Assembly: GCF_004001045.1 (NCBI RefSeq)
Contig: NZ_BIMK01000009.1
Location: 1 to 64,000 of the forward strand
DNA length: 64,000 bases
Source: Paenibacillus chibensis
GTDB lineage: Bacteria > Bacillota > Bacilli > Paenibacillales > Paenibacillaceae
Direction of reading: 5' to 3'
Both the position numbers and the translations under genes were made by a program. Below, in pieces: positions 34,252-42,795 of this stretch. The notes under the pieces were generated by a model. It made no database searches and was not told the DNA's origin. It saw only the letters and a list, made by a program, of their open reading frames with translations. The first letter of the stretch is position 1. Each line of letters starts with the position of its first letter.

Positions 34252-35931
34252 TTACTTCCCCTTTTTCCATGAATCCTTTAACGAAACCACGCGGTTATAA
34301 ACCGGCTTCTCTTCGGTTGCATACCTCGAATCCAGACAGAAATATCCATGACGGATGAATTGGTATGTCGTTTTCATATCCGCGTGCTTCATCCCTTCTT
34401 CAAGGATCGCATCGGTTATTACGGTTTTGGAATCCGGGTTCAGAATGTGCTTCCAGTCGTTGTCCGATTCGGCAAGGCGAGCCTCCTCCCGCAGAAGCTT
34501 GTCGTACAGATGCACCTCTGCGCTTACCCCATTCATAGCTGATACCCAGTGAATCGTGGACTTTACTTTTCGGCCTTGAAAGCCCGACCCGCTTTTGGTT
34601 TCAGGATCGTAGGAACAATGCAGCTCGGTAATATCTCCCGTTACAGGATCACTGATCACCCCTTCGCATTTGATGAAATAAGCCCCTTTAAGCCGCACTT
34701 CCGAACCCGGAGCTAACCGATGGAAACCTGAAACGGGACATTCCATGAAGTCTTCCCTTTCGATATACAGCTCCCTGGAAAACAGGACATCCCGGCTGCC
34801 CACGGACTCGTCGGTTTCGTGGTTTCTCAGGCGCAACCGCTCCGTTTGGTCTTCGGGGTAATTCGTTAGGATGACCTTCAACGGATGCAGTACCGCCATC
34901 GCACTGATGGCCCGCTCCTTCAGATCTTGACGAATATAGTGGTCCAGCATGGCCGAATCCACGGTAGAGTTTTGCCTGAACACGCCAATTTCCTGAACAA
35001 ATCGCTTGATCGCCTCCGCTGTGACGCCCCTTCGTCTCAGGGCTTTGATCGTAGGCAGACGGGGATCATCCCAGCCATCCACAAATCCGCCCTCAACCAG
35101 CTCCCTGAGATATCGCTTGCTTGTGACAAGCCCGCTCACATTCAGACGGCCAAATTCCCTTTGTTTAGGAGGTTCCGTCACGTCAAGCTCACGCAGAACC
35201 CACTCATACAGAGCACGATGGTCTTTGAATTCCGCGGAGCACAACGAATGCGTAATGCCCTCCAGGAAATCTTGAATCGGATGCGCAAAATCATACATGG
35301 GATAAATGCACCATGCCCGCCTCGTACGGTAATGCTCCGCATGAAGAATACGGTACAACACCGGATCCCGGAGATTCATGTTGGGTGAGGACATGTCGAT
35401 TTTGGCACGGAGAACTTTGGACGAAGCCGGGTACTTCCCCTCCCTCATACCCTGGAACAAGACAAGATTTTCTTCAACGGACCGGTTGCGGTAAGGACTG
35501 TCCGTGCCGGCCTCCGTCAGCGTTCCTCGATATGCGGTAATTTCTACAGGAGTCAGATCGCATACGTACGCTTTACCTTTCCGGACAAGCTGCATGGCTG
35601 CTTCGTAATAGCGCTCTGAATAATCGGAGCCGAAATAAACGGGAGGATGAATGCCGAGCCATTCCATATCCTCCTTAATGGCTTCCACATACTTGATATC
35701 CTCCTTCACGGGATTGGTATCATCGAATCTCAAGTGAAAGACGCCGCCATATTTTTCGGCAATGGAATGGTTGATCCATATCGCGTAGGCGCTGCCAATG
35801 TGCAGGAATCCATTCGGTTCCGGCGGGAACCTCGTAGCGACAGGTCTATGATACTCTCCGTTCTCCAGGTCTTCCTTCACCAGCTTCGTCAAAAAATCCG
35901 TCGTTTCTTCGTTAAACGTCTTCGAATCCAT
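34252..35931 (-). CDS. glnS: Glutaminyl-tRNA synthetase
   Basis: Predicted 559-residue class I synthetase that joins glutamine to tRNA-Gln. The HIGH box is PPEPNGFLHIGSA. The KMSKS region reads LVTSKRYL, with Thr in the first position. The fingerprint RFDDTNP and the C-terminal beta-barrel anticodon domains are present. The ATG at 35931 has GGAGGTG just upstream. A T-box leader precedes it. Most Bacillota lack this enzyme and make Gln-tRNA by transamidation (GatCAB), so its presence suggests old transfer, known in the Paenibacillus group. Confidence 0.93.
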   Translation of the reverse strand: MDSKTFNEETTDFLTKLVKEDLENGEYHRPVATRFPPEPNGFLHIGSAYAIWINHSIAEKYGGVFHLRFDDTNPVKEDIKYVEAIKEDMEWLGIHPPVYFGSDYSERYYEAAMQLVRKGKAYVCDLTPVEITAYRGTLTEAGTDSPYRNRSVEENLVLFQGMREGKYPASSKVLRAKIDMSSPNMNLRDPVLYRILHAEHYRTRRAWCIYPMYDFAHPIQDFLEGITHSLCSAEFKDHRALYEWVLRELDVTEPPKQREFGRLNVSGLVTSKRYLRELVEGGFVDGWDDPRLPTIKALRRRGVTAEAIKRFVQEIGVFRQNSTVDSAMLDHYIRQDLKERAISAMAVLHPLKVILTNYPEDQTERLRLRNHETDESVGSRDVLFSRELYIEREDFMECPVSGFHRLAPGSEVRLKGAYFIKCEGVISDPVTGDITELHCSYDPETKSGSGFQGRKVKSTIHWVSAMNGVSAEVHLYDKLLREEARLAESDNDWKHILNPDSKTVITDAILEEGMKHADMKTTYQFIRHGYFCLDSRYATEEKPVYNRVVSLKDSWKKGK

Positions 35932-35977
35932 CGTGAACACCTCCAAAAGTGTGATGAGCCTGAAACTTCTATACAAC

Positions 35978-36250
35978 AAAAAAATCCCGTCTCCAAGACA
36001 TGTGTCTTGGGGACGAGATTCGGTTTCGCGGTGCCACCCCTGTTCACGGAAAACTTCACAGTCCTCCGCCTCTTCGGGTACGGCAGCCTATATCTGCGTA
36101 TACCCTAGCTCTATAACAGGAGCTCCTGTCACACCATCCCTGCAAATGAGTTCCGATGCACCGCTCAGAGGCTTGTTTCAACGAACCGGATTCTGCTCCT
36201 TTTCAGCTGCCGGAGCTCTCTACAAGAATCCATGCTTCGTTTACTCTTCT
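35978..36250 (-). promoter_or_regulatory. T-box riboswitch of glnS
   Basis: On the minus strand the T-box sequence AGGGGTGGCACCGCG lies at 36027-36041 as part of the antiterminator. The terminator follows: stem 35984-36000 with 36001-36019 and a T run from the As at 35978-35984. Stem I features lie at about 36140-36240 (AGAGAGCTCC). A glutamine codon CAA (36173-36175), followed by a purine, sits where the specifier is expected, judged by comparison with the thrS leader. Uncharged tRNA-Gln would favour antitermination. Confidence 0.88.
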
Positions 36251-36275
36251 CTTCCATGCGTTTCATGTTTGGTAA

Positions 36276-36304
36276 ATATTATCATCCTGCTGCTCAAAAG
36301 TAAA
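36276..36304 (-). promoter_or_regulatory. Probable glnS promoter
   Basis: TTTACT (36299-36304) and TAATAT (36276-36281) lie 17 bp apart on the minus strand, just upstream of the T-box stem I. The position is right; the -35 is only a fair match. Confidence 0.5.
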
Positions 36305-36314
36305 CCCGTCACTT

Positions 36315-37067
36315 TCATTTCATTGAGCCGTCCCGTTTAACCTCCCAACAGTCCGGAAAGAGGCTTAGACAGAGAGCGCCAGCAGCTTGGCACATCCCGG
36401 CTGTCATCAGTATGAACGGCCTGTAAGAAGCTTGTGATGCGGTCAACCGATTTTCGATCAATACCTCGCGGATCTCGGACGCCTTGGTAGGTACGTTGCC
36501 GTTCACTTTGATTTTATAATGATCCAAATCCACAAACATATTCGGACTCTTCTTATAAGAGCAATGTTTCGGATAACGTGGGGAGCTTCCCGAATCATAC
36601 TTGGACAGCTTGACTGCATCATAATGATCAAGCAATAGCGAAGCCGCGTCAAAGGACAGCACCGCAAATTTCTCCTCCGGCTCTCTGCGGGTATAGGTAG
36701 AAAGCATCTTCTGGCAGTCCCTTCGCGTAGGCCAAAAAAACACATGACGATCCAAATAAGCGCGAAACTGTTCCAGCGTGAAGTCAGGCTCTAACATGCT
36801 CTCTGGAATACACAAATGAGCATTGATGGTAATCAGATGACGGTCATACCGCACTTTCATGGGCGACGTTCTCCGTTCTCCTGCCGGATAAGGACTCATG
36901 CTGCCGCTAGAAACTAAAGAATCGGAAGCAGCGATGGCCGTTAAATTGCTGAGCCGCGTAAAGTGATACAGCGTTCGTCTGCCTGCTGTCGGCGTGACCG
37001 AGGCGACGATTTCCATTCTTACATCCGCAGGGTTGTCCGCATTCTTAATGTCCTTCTTCATCGTCAT
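36315..37067 (-). CDS. DUF7002-family protein
   Basis: Predicted 250-residue protein. It has the marks of DUF7002: LYHFTRLSNLTAI near residue 33, a basic loop, RHVFFWPTRRDCQKML, and AVLSFDAASLLLDHYDAVKLSKYDSGS. The fold is thought to resemble ADP-ribosyltransferases (H-Y-E class), which I infer from the LYHFT and FFW blocks; activity is unproven. Its start overlaps the end of the antiporter gene by 23 bp, so it is translationally coupled. Ribosome site is weak; Met3 (37061) is an alternative start. It is not obviously linked to cation transport. Confidence 0.68.
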   Translation of the reverse strand: MTMKKDIKNADNPADVRMEIVASVTPTAGRRTLYHFTRLSNLTAIAASDSLVSSGSMSPYPAGERRTSPMKVRYDRHLITINAHLCIPESMLEPDFTLEQFRAYLDRHVFFWPTRRDCQKMLSTYTRREPEEKFAVLSFDAASLLLDHYDAVKLSKYDSGSSPRYPKHCSYKKSPNMFVDLDHYKIKVNGNVPTKASEIREVLIENRLTASQASYRPFILMTAGMCQAAGALCLSLFPDCWEVKRDGSMK

Positions 37068-39048
37068 GTACCGTCAGCGTCTCGTAGACATGTCCTTCAT
37101 GGTAGTTCACGTCCATCCGCAGCGTGTTGGCCAGCGTTCGGCTGATCTCCCCTTGTTCGAACAGCGTCTGAATTTCATTGCGCTCAGCCTGGATAGCCTT
37201 AAGCTCAAGCTCTCTGCGCTCGATATTCGGATCCAATCCGGATTCGCTGCGCTTCGAATCATTCTGCAGCTGAAATTCCATGCCTCGGTAATCCGCAATG
37301 ATATTCTGAACAGTATCGCGGTTCTCCGGGGTTTCCAACTTTTTCACCTCTAGGATTGCTGCTTGAATGGCTTCGAGCTTAAGCAATTTGTATTCTCCCC
37401 ACTTCGGATGGGACCGATCAAAAGCTTTTTCCTTTTTGCTCGCTTTCCTCATCCACCTCTTGAGAATCGCCAAGCCGAGAATAAGCAGCTTTTTCAGCTT
37501 CAAGCGGGTTGTGAGCATAAGTTCGATTTTTTCAAGCGATGTCTGGAATTTCTGCGCAAGCACCGGCGATATCCGTCCTTCCTTCAACCAGCTCTCCGCG
37601 ACTCTCTTTTCCGCTTGCAAGGCTTGAAGGCGTATATCGAGCGCTGATTTCCAGGCGTCAGACAGATCTGTCCTGTTTTTCAGCTTGGTCATCTGAAGCT
37701 TATGCGTATAGAACGAAATCAATCCCAATCCTTCCTGCCGGTTGTCATCATTCATTTCGCTGCGAATGGCAAGAAGGCCAGCTTCCAGCACTCTCACTCT
37801 TGCATCCCGTTCGATTTCTTCCTGTTCATGCGGATCGGCTTTGGCATCGCGGGTCAGCAGCGGCAGCAAGGCGCTCGCCACAATAAGCGTGACCAGAATG
37901 ACTCCCGAACAGATGAAGAGAATCAGGCTCCTTTCGGGAAATGGGCTGCGATCCGCCAACGTGAGAGGAATGGAAAACGCGGCTGATAACGTTAATGCTC
38001 CCCGGACACCCGACAAAGCGGTGAGCAGGGCATCGCGGAAATGCCTGTTCGCCGACCATACCCACAGGAAGCGCAGCACAATCAGCACCGCGGTAATCAG
38101 GAGTATATATCCGATCACTTGCCCGTTATTATAAGCCGGATCCTTCCACACTTCAGATAAGACAGCGGGAATTTCAAGCCCGAGCAAAATAAACACGAGC
38201 CCGTTCAGCGAAAACAGGATCACCGACCAGGTGCTGTCGGATACGACGCGCAGCCGCGCCGACCCTCTTCTCATTCGATCCCGTTCAATGGCATGGGTTA
38301 CTCCGGCTGCTACGACAGCCAAAATGCCGGATACATGCACTTCTTCTGCGATCCAGTAAATGATAAAGGGAGTCAAAATGATAATAAGCATATGCAGCGT
38401 GACATCCTCCATCCCTAGCCGTCGCAGCTGCAAGCGGATGCCGATGACCAGGAATCCCAGCACAGCGCCGACGAGGATGCCCCCAACCGCAATGACCAGG
38501 AAGCTTCCAATCGCTTTGGGCAGTGAAAAATATCCCGTGACGGTGGCAGCAATAGCAAAATTAAAGGCAACCAGACCTGACGCATCATTCATTAATGCTT
38601 CGCCTTCAAGCAGCCGCATAATATTGCCGGGTAGCTTGACTCTCCCCGACAGAGATCCGACCGCCACGGCATCCGTTGGAGACAGAATCGCAGCTAACGC
38701 GAAGGCAGCCGATAGCGGTATGGCCGGAATAAGCCAATGGATGAACGGGCCGGCAATCAACACGGTTGCGAACACAAGCCCAAGCGCCAACAGCAAAATA
38801 AAGGAACGCAGCTGCCATAATTCATCCCGCGGCGTTATTTTACCGTCATTGAACAGCAGCGGAGCGATAAACAGCAGTAAGAACAGCTCGGGATTCAGCG
38901 GAATATGATGCAGCCCCGGTACGAATGTCGCCAGGATGCCGAGCGCAATTTGGATCAATGGAACCGGGACCACCGGAATGAAGTGATTCACGACATTGGA
39001 GATACCGATTAGAATAAGCAGCACAAGGACCACAAGAAATATTTCCAC
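37045..39048 (-). CDS. NhaP/CPA1-type Na+(K+)/H+ antiporter with long C-terminal tail
   Basis: Predicted 667-residue antiporter. Residues 1-410 carry about 12-13 membrane segments with the key acidic motifs AAILSPTDAVAVGSLSG and EGEALMNDASGLVAFN (the Asp pair for ion exchange). Residues of about 420-667 are a charged, helix-rich cytoplasmic tail, likely coiled-coil and regulatory. The GTG start at 39048 has AGGAGG 8 nt upstream. Relatives such as NhaG/NhaK of Bacillus exchange Na+, K+ or Li+ for protons and help with alkali or salt stress. The gene overlaps the DUF7002 gene. Confidence 0.88.
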   Translation of the reverse strand: MEIFLVVLVLLILIGISNVVNHFIPVVPVPLIQIALGILATFVPGLHHIPLNPELFLLLFIAPLLFNDGKITPRDELWQLRSFILLLALGLVFATVLIAGPFIHWLIPAIPLSAAFALAAILSPTDAVAVGSLSGRVKLPGNIMRLLEGEALMNDASGLVAFNFAIAATVTGYFSLPKAIGSFLVIAVGGILVGAVLGFLVIGIRLQLRRLGMEDVTLHMLIIILTPFIIYWIAEEVHVSGILAVVAAGVTHAIERDRMRRGSARLRVVSDSTWSVILFSLNGLVFILLGLEIPAVLSEVWKDPAYNNGQVIGYILLITAVLIVLRFLWVWSANRHFRDALLTALSGVRGALTLSAAFSIPLTLADRSPFPERSLILFICSGVILVTLIVASALLPLLTRDAKADPHEQEEIERDARVRVLEAGLLAIRSEMNDDNRQEGLGLISFYTHKLQMTKLKNRTDLSDAWKSALDIRLQALQAEKRVAESWLKEGRISPVLAQKFQTSLEKIELMLTTRLKLKKLLILGLAILKRWMRKASKKEKAFDRSHPKWGEYKLLKLEAIQAAILEVKKLETPENRDTVQNIIADYRGMEFQLQNDSKRSESGLDPNIERRELELKAIQAERNEIQTLFEQGEISRTLANTLRMDVNYHEGHVYETLTVHDDEEGH

Positions 39049-39183
39049 GAGCCTGTCCTCCTAATGGTTCACATTTCGAAAGTTGTGAAAACCTGATCGG
39101 ATTATGTATTTACTAACAACTATTGTGTTCCGTTTCTTCTAGGTTCATCCGGCTTGCCTAAGCGGCTTCAAGCCCAAAAATAA

Positions 39184-39202
39184 AAACCCGCTTGGCGGGT
39201 TT
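39184..39202 (-). terminator. Terminator of the phosphatase gene
   Basis: AAACCCGC (39184-39191) pairs with GCGGGTTT (39195-39202). An A-rich run on its left gives Ts on the minus strand. Confidence 0.82.
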
Positions 39203-39216
39203 AATGATTGTTTCAT

Positions 39217-39978
39217 CTATGACTGTCCCTCTACTTCGTTTCCTGCTGCAAAAGAATCATCTTTGGGGACAACATGCATCTTGTACTCATTTCGTTCATT
39301 GATTTCGAGGCAATTGAGCTGTTTACCGAATACGCAGCCGCCATCAATACCGATTTTATCTTCCAAAGGACTGAACCAGATATCCGCTGATTCATGCAGA
39401 TGTATAGCCGGCGTATGTCCAAAGACCACTTTTTTATCGAGGCCGGTGGGATTCGCGTAGAAGGGTTCCCTGATCCAGATGAAATCCTCGTGAGGCTGCT
39501 GCTTCCAGTCGGAATGCAAAGGATTGACCCCGGCATGCACAAAAATATGGGAATTCGTCTCATGATACAAACCCAGACTGCCTAAAAAATCCAGATGATG
39601 TCTGAAGCTGCTCTTCACGACTTCCTTAGCCTCTTTGAACTTGCCTGGCTCCATCTCCTCGCCGAAAAAATCCGCTCCACAGTAGCTTTCCAGCGTTTGG
39701 CGCGCACCGTTGCGACTCCATCTGGCATTCAGCTCGTCCGATTCGTTCAGAATCGCGTCATGCATCATCTGATCATGGTTACCGCGAAGAACAACGACGC
39801 CATGCCGATTTTTCAGATCAATGAGCTGTTCGATCACACGTTTGCTGTCGCGTCCTCTATCCACGTAATCGCCCACCAAGATCAATTGATCTTCAGCAGG
39901 ATCGTATTGTACCTTTTCCAACAGCTGGTTGAATTCCGCCCAGCAGCCATGAATATCGCTAATCGCAAGTGTTCGCAT
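39217..39978 (-). CDS. PPP-family metallophosphatase
   Basis: Predicted 253-residue calcineurin-like phosphoesterase. All family motifs are present: SDIHGCWAEF (GDxHG type), GDYVDRG, LRGNHDQM, a later HAGVNP and FGHTPAIHLHES. The start at 39978 follows GGGAAG. Such bacterial PPP enzymes remove phosphate from Ser/Thr proteins or cleave Ap4A and similar nucleotides. The sequence does not decide which. It is a single gene with its own terminator. Confidence 0.88.
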   Translation of the reverse strand: MRTLAISDIHGCWAEFNQLLEKVQYDPAEDQLILVGDYVDRGRDSKRVIEQLIDLKNRHGVVVLRGNHDQMMHDAILNESDELNARWSRNGARQTLESYCGADFFGEEMEPGKFKEAKEVVKSSFRHHLDFLGSLGLYHETNSHIFVHAGVNPLHSDWKQQPHEDFIWIREPFYANPTGLDKKVVFGHTPAIHLHESADIWFSPLEDKIGIDGGCVFGKQLNCLEINERNEYKMHVVPKDDSFAAGNEVEGQS

Positions 39979-40088
39979 CGCTATTCTTCCCTTCCCTTCC
40001 TGTCGTCTCAATTTTCTAATGTAATTGTTATCATACCACGGGCATCTCTATGCCGGGAAATCGAGCCTATCATGCAAACAAAATAAAA

Positions 40089-40108
40089 CCAGCTCCCCGG
40101 GGAGCCGG
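40089..40108 (-). terminator. Terminator of the small membrane protein gene
   Basis: CCAGCTCC (40089-40096) pairs with GGAGCCGG (40101-40108) around CCGG, one G-T pair. On the minus strand it is followed by TTTTATTTTG. Confidence 0.82.
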
Positions 40109-40178
40109 CTTCTATGTTCAGAAACGGTTGAGCGGAATGCAGCCCCGTTCCTTATATACAATCGTGGACATTGGTTAC

Positions 40179-40442
40179 TTAGACCAGGGAATCCTGCTTG
40201 TTGGTGCGGCTTTTCTTCATAATAGCAAACATGCCAATCACGCCGTACATCGGAATTACGAAATAAAACGCAACGGTCAGGTAGAACAAACCATTCGGAT
40301 TATTGTTTAAACCGAAACCAACCGCAAGACCTACGAACAACAAAGCATTCATGACGATGGCAATTAAAATTTCGTGTTTCTTACCAAAAATCAATACCCC
40401 GATCATGGCAGCGGTGAATAAAATCAGAAATAATGTAGTCAT
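40179..40442 (-). CDS. Small three-helix membrane protein
   Basis: Predicted 87-residue protein with hydrophobic segments at about 3-20, 26-46 and 55-75 and a basic tail (KKSRTNKQDS). The ATG at 40442 has AGGAGG 7 nt upstream. I do not know a functional family. It is monocistronic between two terminators. Confidence 0.7.
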   Translation of the reverse strand: MTTLFLILFTAAMIGVLIFGKKHEILIAIVMNALLFVGLAVGFGLNNNPNGLFYLTVAFYFVIPMYGVIGMFAIMKKSRTNKQDSLV

Positions 40443-40584
40443 AGCTGACTCCTCCTCATCAAGCTGATGCTTTATCATACGCGGTTGATTCGGCATCGAT
40501 TCACAATTTAGACACATTTAGATTACCTAAAAGATACCACATATTATCCTCAATGAAAAGGCTTCCAATCAAAATAAATAAAAA

Positions 40585-40607
40585 CCGCCGGGCATTGGCC
40601 CGACGGA
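40585..40607 (-). terminator. Terminator of the hypothetical protein gene
   Basis: A GC-rich hairpin with the arms CCGCCGGGC and GCCCGACGG is followed on the minus strand by TTTTATTTATTTT. Confidence 0.8.
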
Positions 40608-40637
40608 TCGCTTTCTGCACTCTTTTCCAGTCCTGAC

Positions 40638-41093
40638 TCAGATCGGCGGCGAAGAATTAAAGATGTCCTTCAACACGCCCAGGTCCACTTCGCTTCGTAT
40701 CCGACAATATTTCAGTCTGTCTTTACGTTTTTCCGGATCGAAAATCGAAAGGAACTGATCGTCATATACATTGAAGCTGAATTTCTTATAGTTGTTCACG
40801 TACACCGTTACCCAGTAATCGGAGTTCCTAAAATGAACCTGTGAGCTGCTTACCTCCATTAACTTAACGTCCTTAAACAAATTCAGGAACCGGTCGATCG
40901 TTTCTTGATCCGTGATTTTCACTTCTTTATCATCGTTTAAAATGTAAACGGACCTCACTTCACTCCCCTCGATATTGCCTCTCGTTTGCTTGTCGAAAGT
41001 TGTGAATAACCCGAAAAAATAAACGACGGTTAAAGCGATTGCTAGTATGTATAGTCCAACGAACCAAGGAATGTACTTATCATAATTTTTCAT
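40638..41093 (-). CDS. Membrane-anchored hypothetical protein
   Basis: Predicted 151-residue protein. One N-terminal helix (about 9-30) is followed by an extracytoplasmic domain rich in aromatic and charged residues. I recognise no family. The ATG at 41093 has GGGAGGG upstream. The domain (VYILNDDKEVKITDQETI onward) looks like small surface proteins common in Bacillus and Paenibacillus. Confidence 0.65.
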   Translation of the reverse strand: MKNYDKYIPWFVGLYILAIALTVVYFFGLFTTFDKQTRGNIEGSEVRSVYILNDDKEVKITDQETIDRFLNLFKDVKLMEVSSSQVHFRNSDYWVTVYVNNYKKFSFNVYDDQFLSIFDPEKRKDRLKYCRIRSEVDLGVLKDIFNSSPPI

Positions 41094-41218
41094 CCGATCC
41101 CTCCCTGTCACCCTTTGGTTTTGGTTGTCAAAAGAAAACCACCCTGGAGGAACGGACGCAGCTTCAATCCATTCCCACGGATGTTCAGACCCATACCGCC
41201 TTCGACGCTATGGGCTAC

Positions 41219-41617
41219 TTACTTCAACAATCCCATTAGCGGCATAATCGATCTCATGACATTCATACCGATCTTGATGTGCGGAACCATTTGTCCGATA
41301 AATCCAAACATTCCCCTTTCGCCGCCGCTCCTTGCATTTCCCGCGCCGACGGCTGCTCTGGCCACTCCCGGCCGGCCTGCCCGGGCGAAGCCCCCAAACA
41401 ACAGCGAGCTGAGCAAGCCGGATACCTGGGCCTGATCGTTCAACATGGATTCCGGAAACCGTCCTTCCTGCGGCAACGCCGTTAATGTCACGCCGGTTCG
41501 ATCCATGCTGCTGACCGTTCCTACATAATGGCTGCCATCCTTCAAAACAACTAAAACCGGTTGTCCGACCCATTTTGCCGCCGACTTCCTTTTACTCCGC
41601 TTCTTTTTTACAGGCAT
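41219..41617 (-). CDS. Small basic protein with Sm-like barrel
   Basis: Predicted 132-residue protein. A Lys/Arg tail (KKKRSKRKSAAK) is followed by GQPVLVVLKDGSHYVGTVSSM, a strand pattern that looks like a short Sm/SH3-type barrel. The second half is Gly/Ala/Arg rich with a hydrophobic C-terminus (IGMNVMRSIMPLMGLL). The ATG at 41617 has GAGGTG at good spacing. RNA or nucleoid binding is possible; no known family is certain. It is divergent from degV. Confidence 0.6.
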   Translation of the reverse strand: MPVKKKRSKRKSAAKWVGQPVLVVLKDGSHYVGTVSSMDRTGVTLTALPQEGRFPESMLNDQAQVSGLLSSLLFGGFARAGRPGVARAAVGAGNARSGGERGMFGFIGQMVPHIKIGMNVMRSIMPLMGLLK

Positions 41618-41889
41618 GGTTTTCACCTCAGAATTCATTATTATATCTTTTAATGTATTCTGAAGGCTGCAATCAGCTTGTGCCTTTTGTCCAAAATATG
41701 AAGCTGCACTAGGCGGATCCGGGCATCTTTTATTATAACGCAGATTGGAAAATTACGGTTCATAGACTTCAAACGAGATTTAAGGTAGAGTTAGATTACC
41801 TCAATATATGCCAGGTGGAAGTGCTTCATACAACAACATCTTGATATTTGAGGATTCGTCCAAAAGAACATCGAAGGAGCATTTGCCTA

Positions 41890-42729
41890 ATGCCGATCAA
41901 GATCATCACCGACAGCGGTTCTGATTTGCCTCTGGAGTACATTGAGAAATTTAACATTTCCATCGTTAAACTCGCGGTACATTTTCAGAACGAAAAAATG
42001 CATGAGGAGATGGATGCCTGCGCATTTTATGCCAAAATGCAGGAATCCAAAGACCTGCCGACGACAGCCAGCCCCAGCCCGCTTCAGTTTCTTGAACAAT
42101 TCAAGGAAGTGGAGGACGGCACGGATATTCTTGTCATCAGCATGTCATCCAATATCAGCAGCACGTATCAGGCCGCAATGATAGCCAAAGAAATGTATGA
42201 GGAAGAAGGCCATAAGGCGCGGATCGAGGTCATCGATTCGAAGACTTTTTCCGGTGGACTCTCCCTGCTGGTTGCCTTCGCTGCCAAATGGTCGCAAACC
42301 ACCCACTGCATTATGGAATTGAAAGATAAAGTTCAACACCAGATCAAGGATGTAAGCGCGTTCTTCACGTTGGACACGCTCGAAAATGTAATTAAAGGCG
42401 GACGCCTCAGCCGGTTATCCGGAGCGGTGGCATCCGTGCTTAATATAAAGCTTCTTCTGAAAATCAGCGCGGAAGGAACGGTTGAAGTCGTCGAGAAAAA
42501 CCGCGGATTCCAGAAGGCATTGTCCGGTATCATGGCCCGGCTCGAAGAAAAGCACCATGATTACGAAAAGGGTATGCTCGCGATCGTGCACAGCAACTGC
42601 GAAAAACGCGCGCTTGAATTAAAGGAACGTATACTGGAAAAGCATCCCTTCAAAGAAATCCTGTTTTCGAACATGGGTCCGATCATGGGCGTCTATGCCG
42701 GCGAAGGCGGGATTGGCGTAGCGTTTTAA
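41890..42729 (+). CDS. DegV family protein (fatty acid-binding FakB-like)
   Basis: Predicted 279-residue fatty-acid-binding protein that presents acyl groups to the FakA kinase. Motifs: ITDSGSDLPLEYIEKFNI at the start, TTASPSPLQFLEQF, and IDSKTFSGGLSLLV (family S-x-x-x-S/G-x-G). The ATG at 41890 has AAGGAG 11 nt upstream. A single gene ending in a strong terminator; the kinase gene is not nearby. Confidence 0.88.
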   Translation: MPIKIITDSGSDLPLEYIEKFNISIVKLAVHFQNEKMHEEMDACAFYAKMQESKDLPTTASPSPLQFLEQFKEVEDGTDILVISMSSNISSTYQAAMIAKEMYEEEGHKARIEVIDSKTFSGGLSLLVAFAAKWSQTTHCIMELKDKVQHQIKDVSAFFTLDTLENVIKGGRLSRLSGAVASVLNIKLLLKISAEGTVEVVEKNRGFQKALSGIMARLEEKHHDYEKGMLAIVHSNCEKRALELKERILEKHPFKEILFSNMGPIMGVYAGEGGIGVAF

Positions 42730-42735
42730 AAAAGG

Positions 42736-42776
42736 AAAAAGCTGATCATCGGAGATCGTTCCGAAATCAGCTTTTT
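42736..42776 (+). terminator. Shared terminator degV/GH127
   Basis: AAAAAGCTGAT (42736-42746) pairs with ATCAGCTTTTT (42766-42776), with T runs on both strands between converging genes. Confidence 0.92.
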
Positions 42777-42795
42777 GCTTTGAATGGGTAGTAGA

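Noticed and set aside
34252..35931. Glutamyl-tRNA synthetase instead of GlnRS
   Set aside because: The PPEPNGFLHIG motif, C-terminal beta-barrel domains and the CAA specifier of its T-box fit GlnRS.
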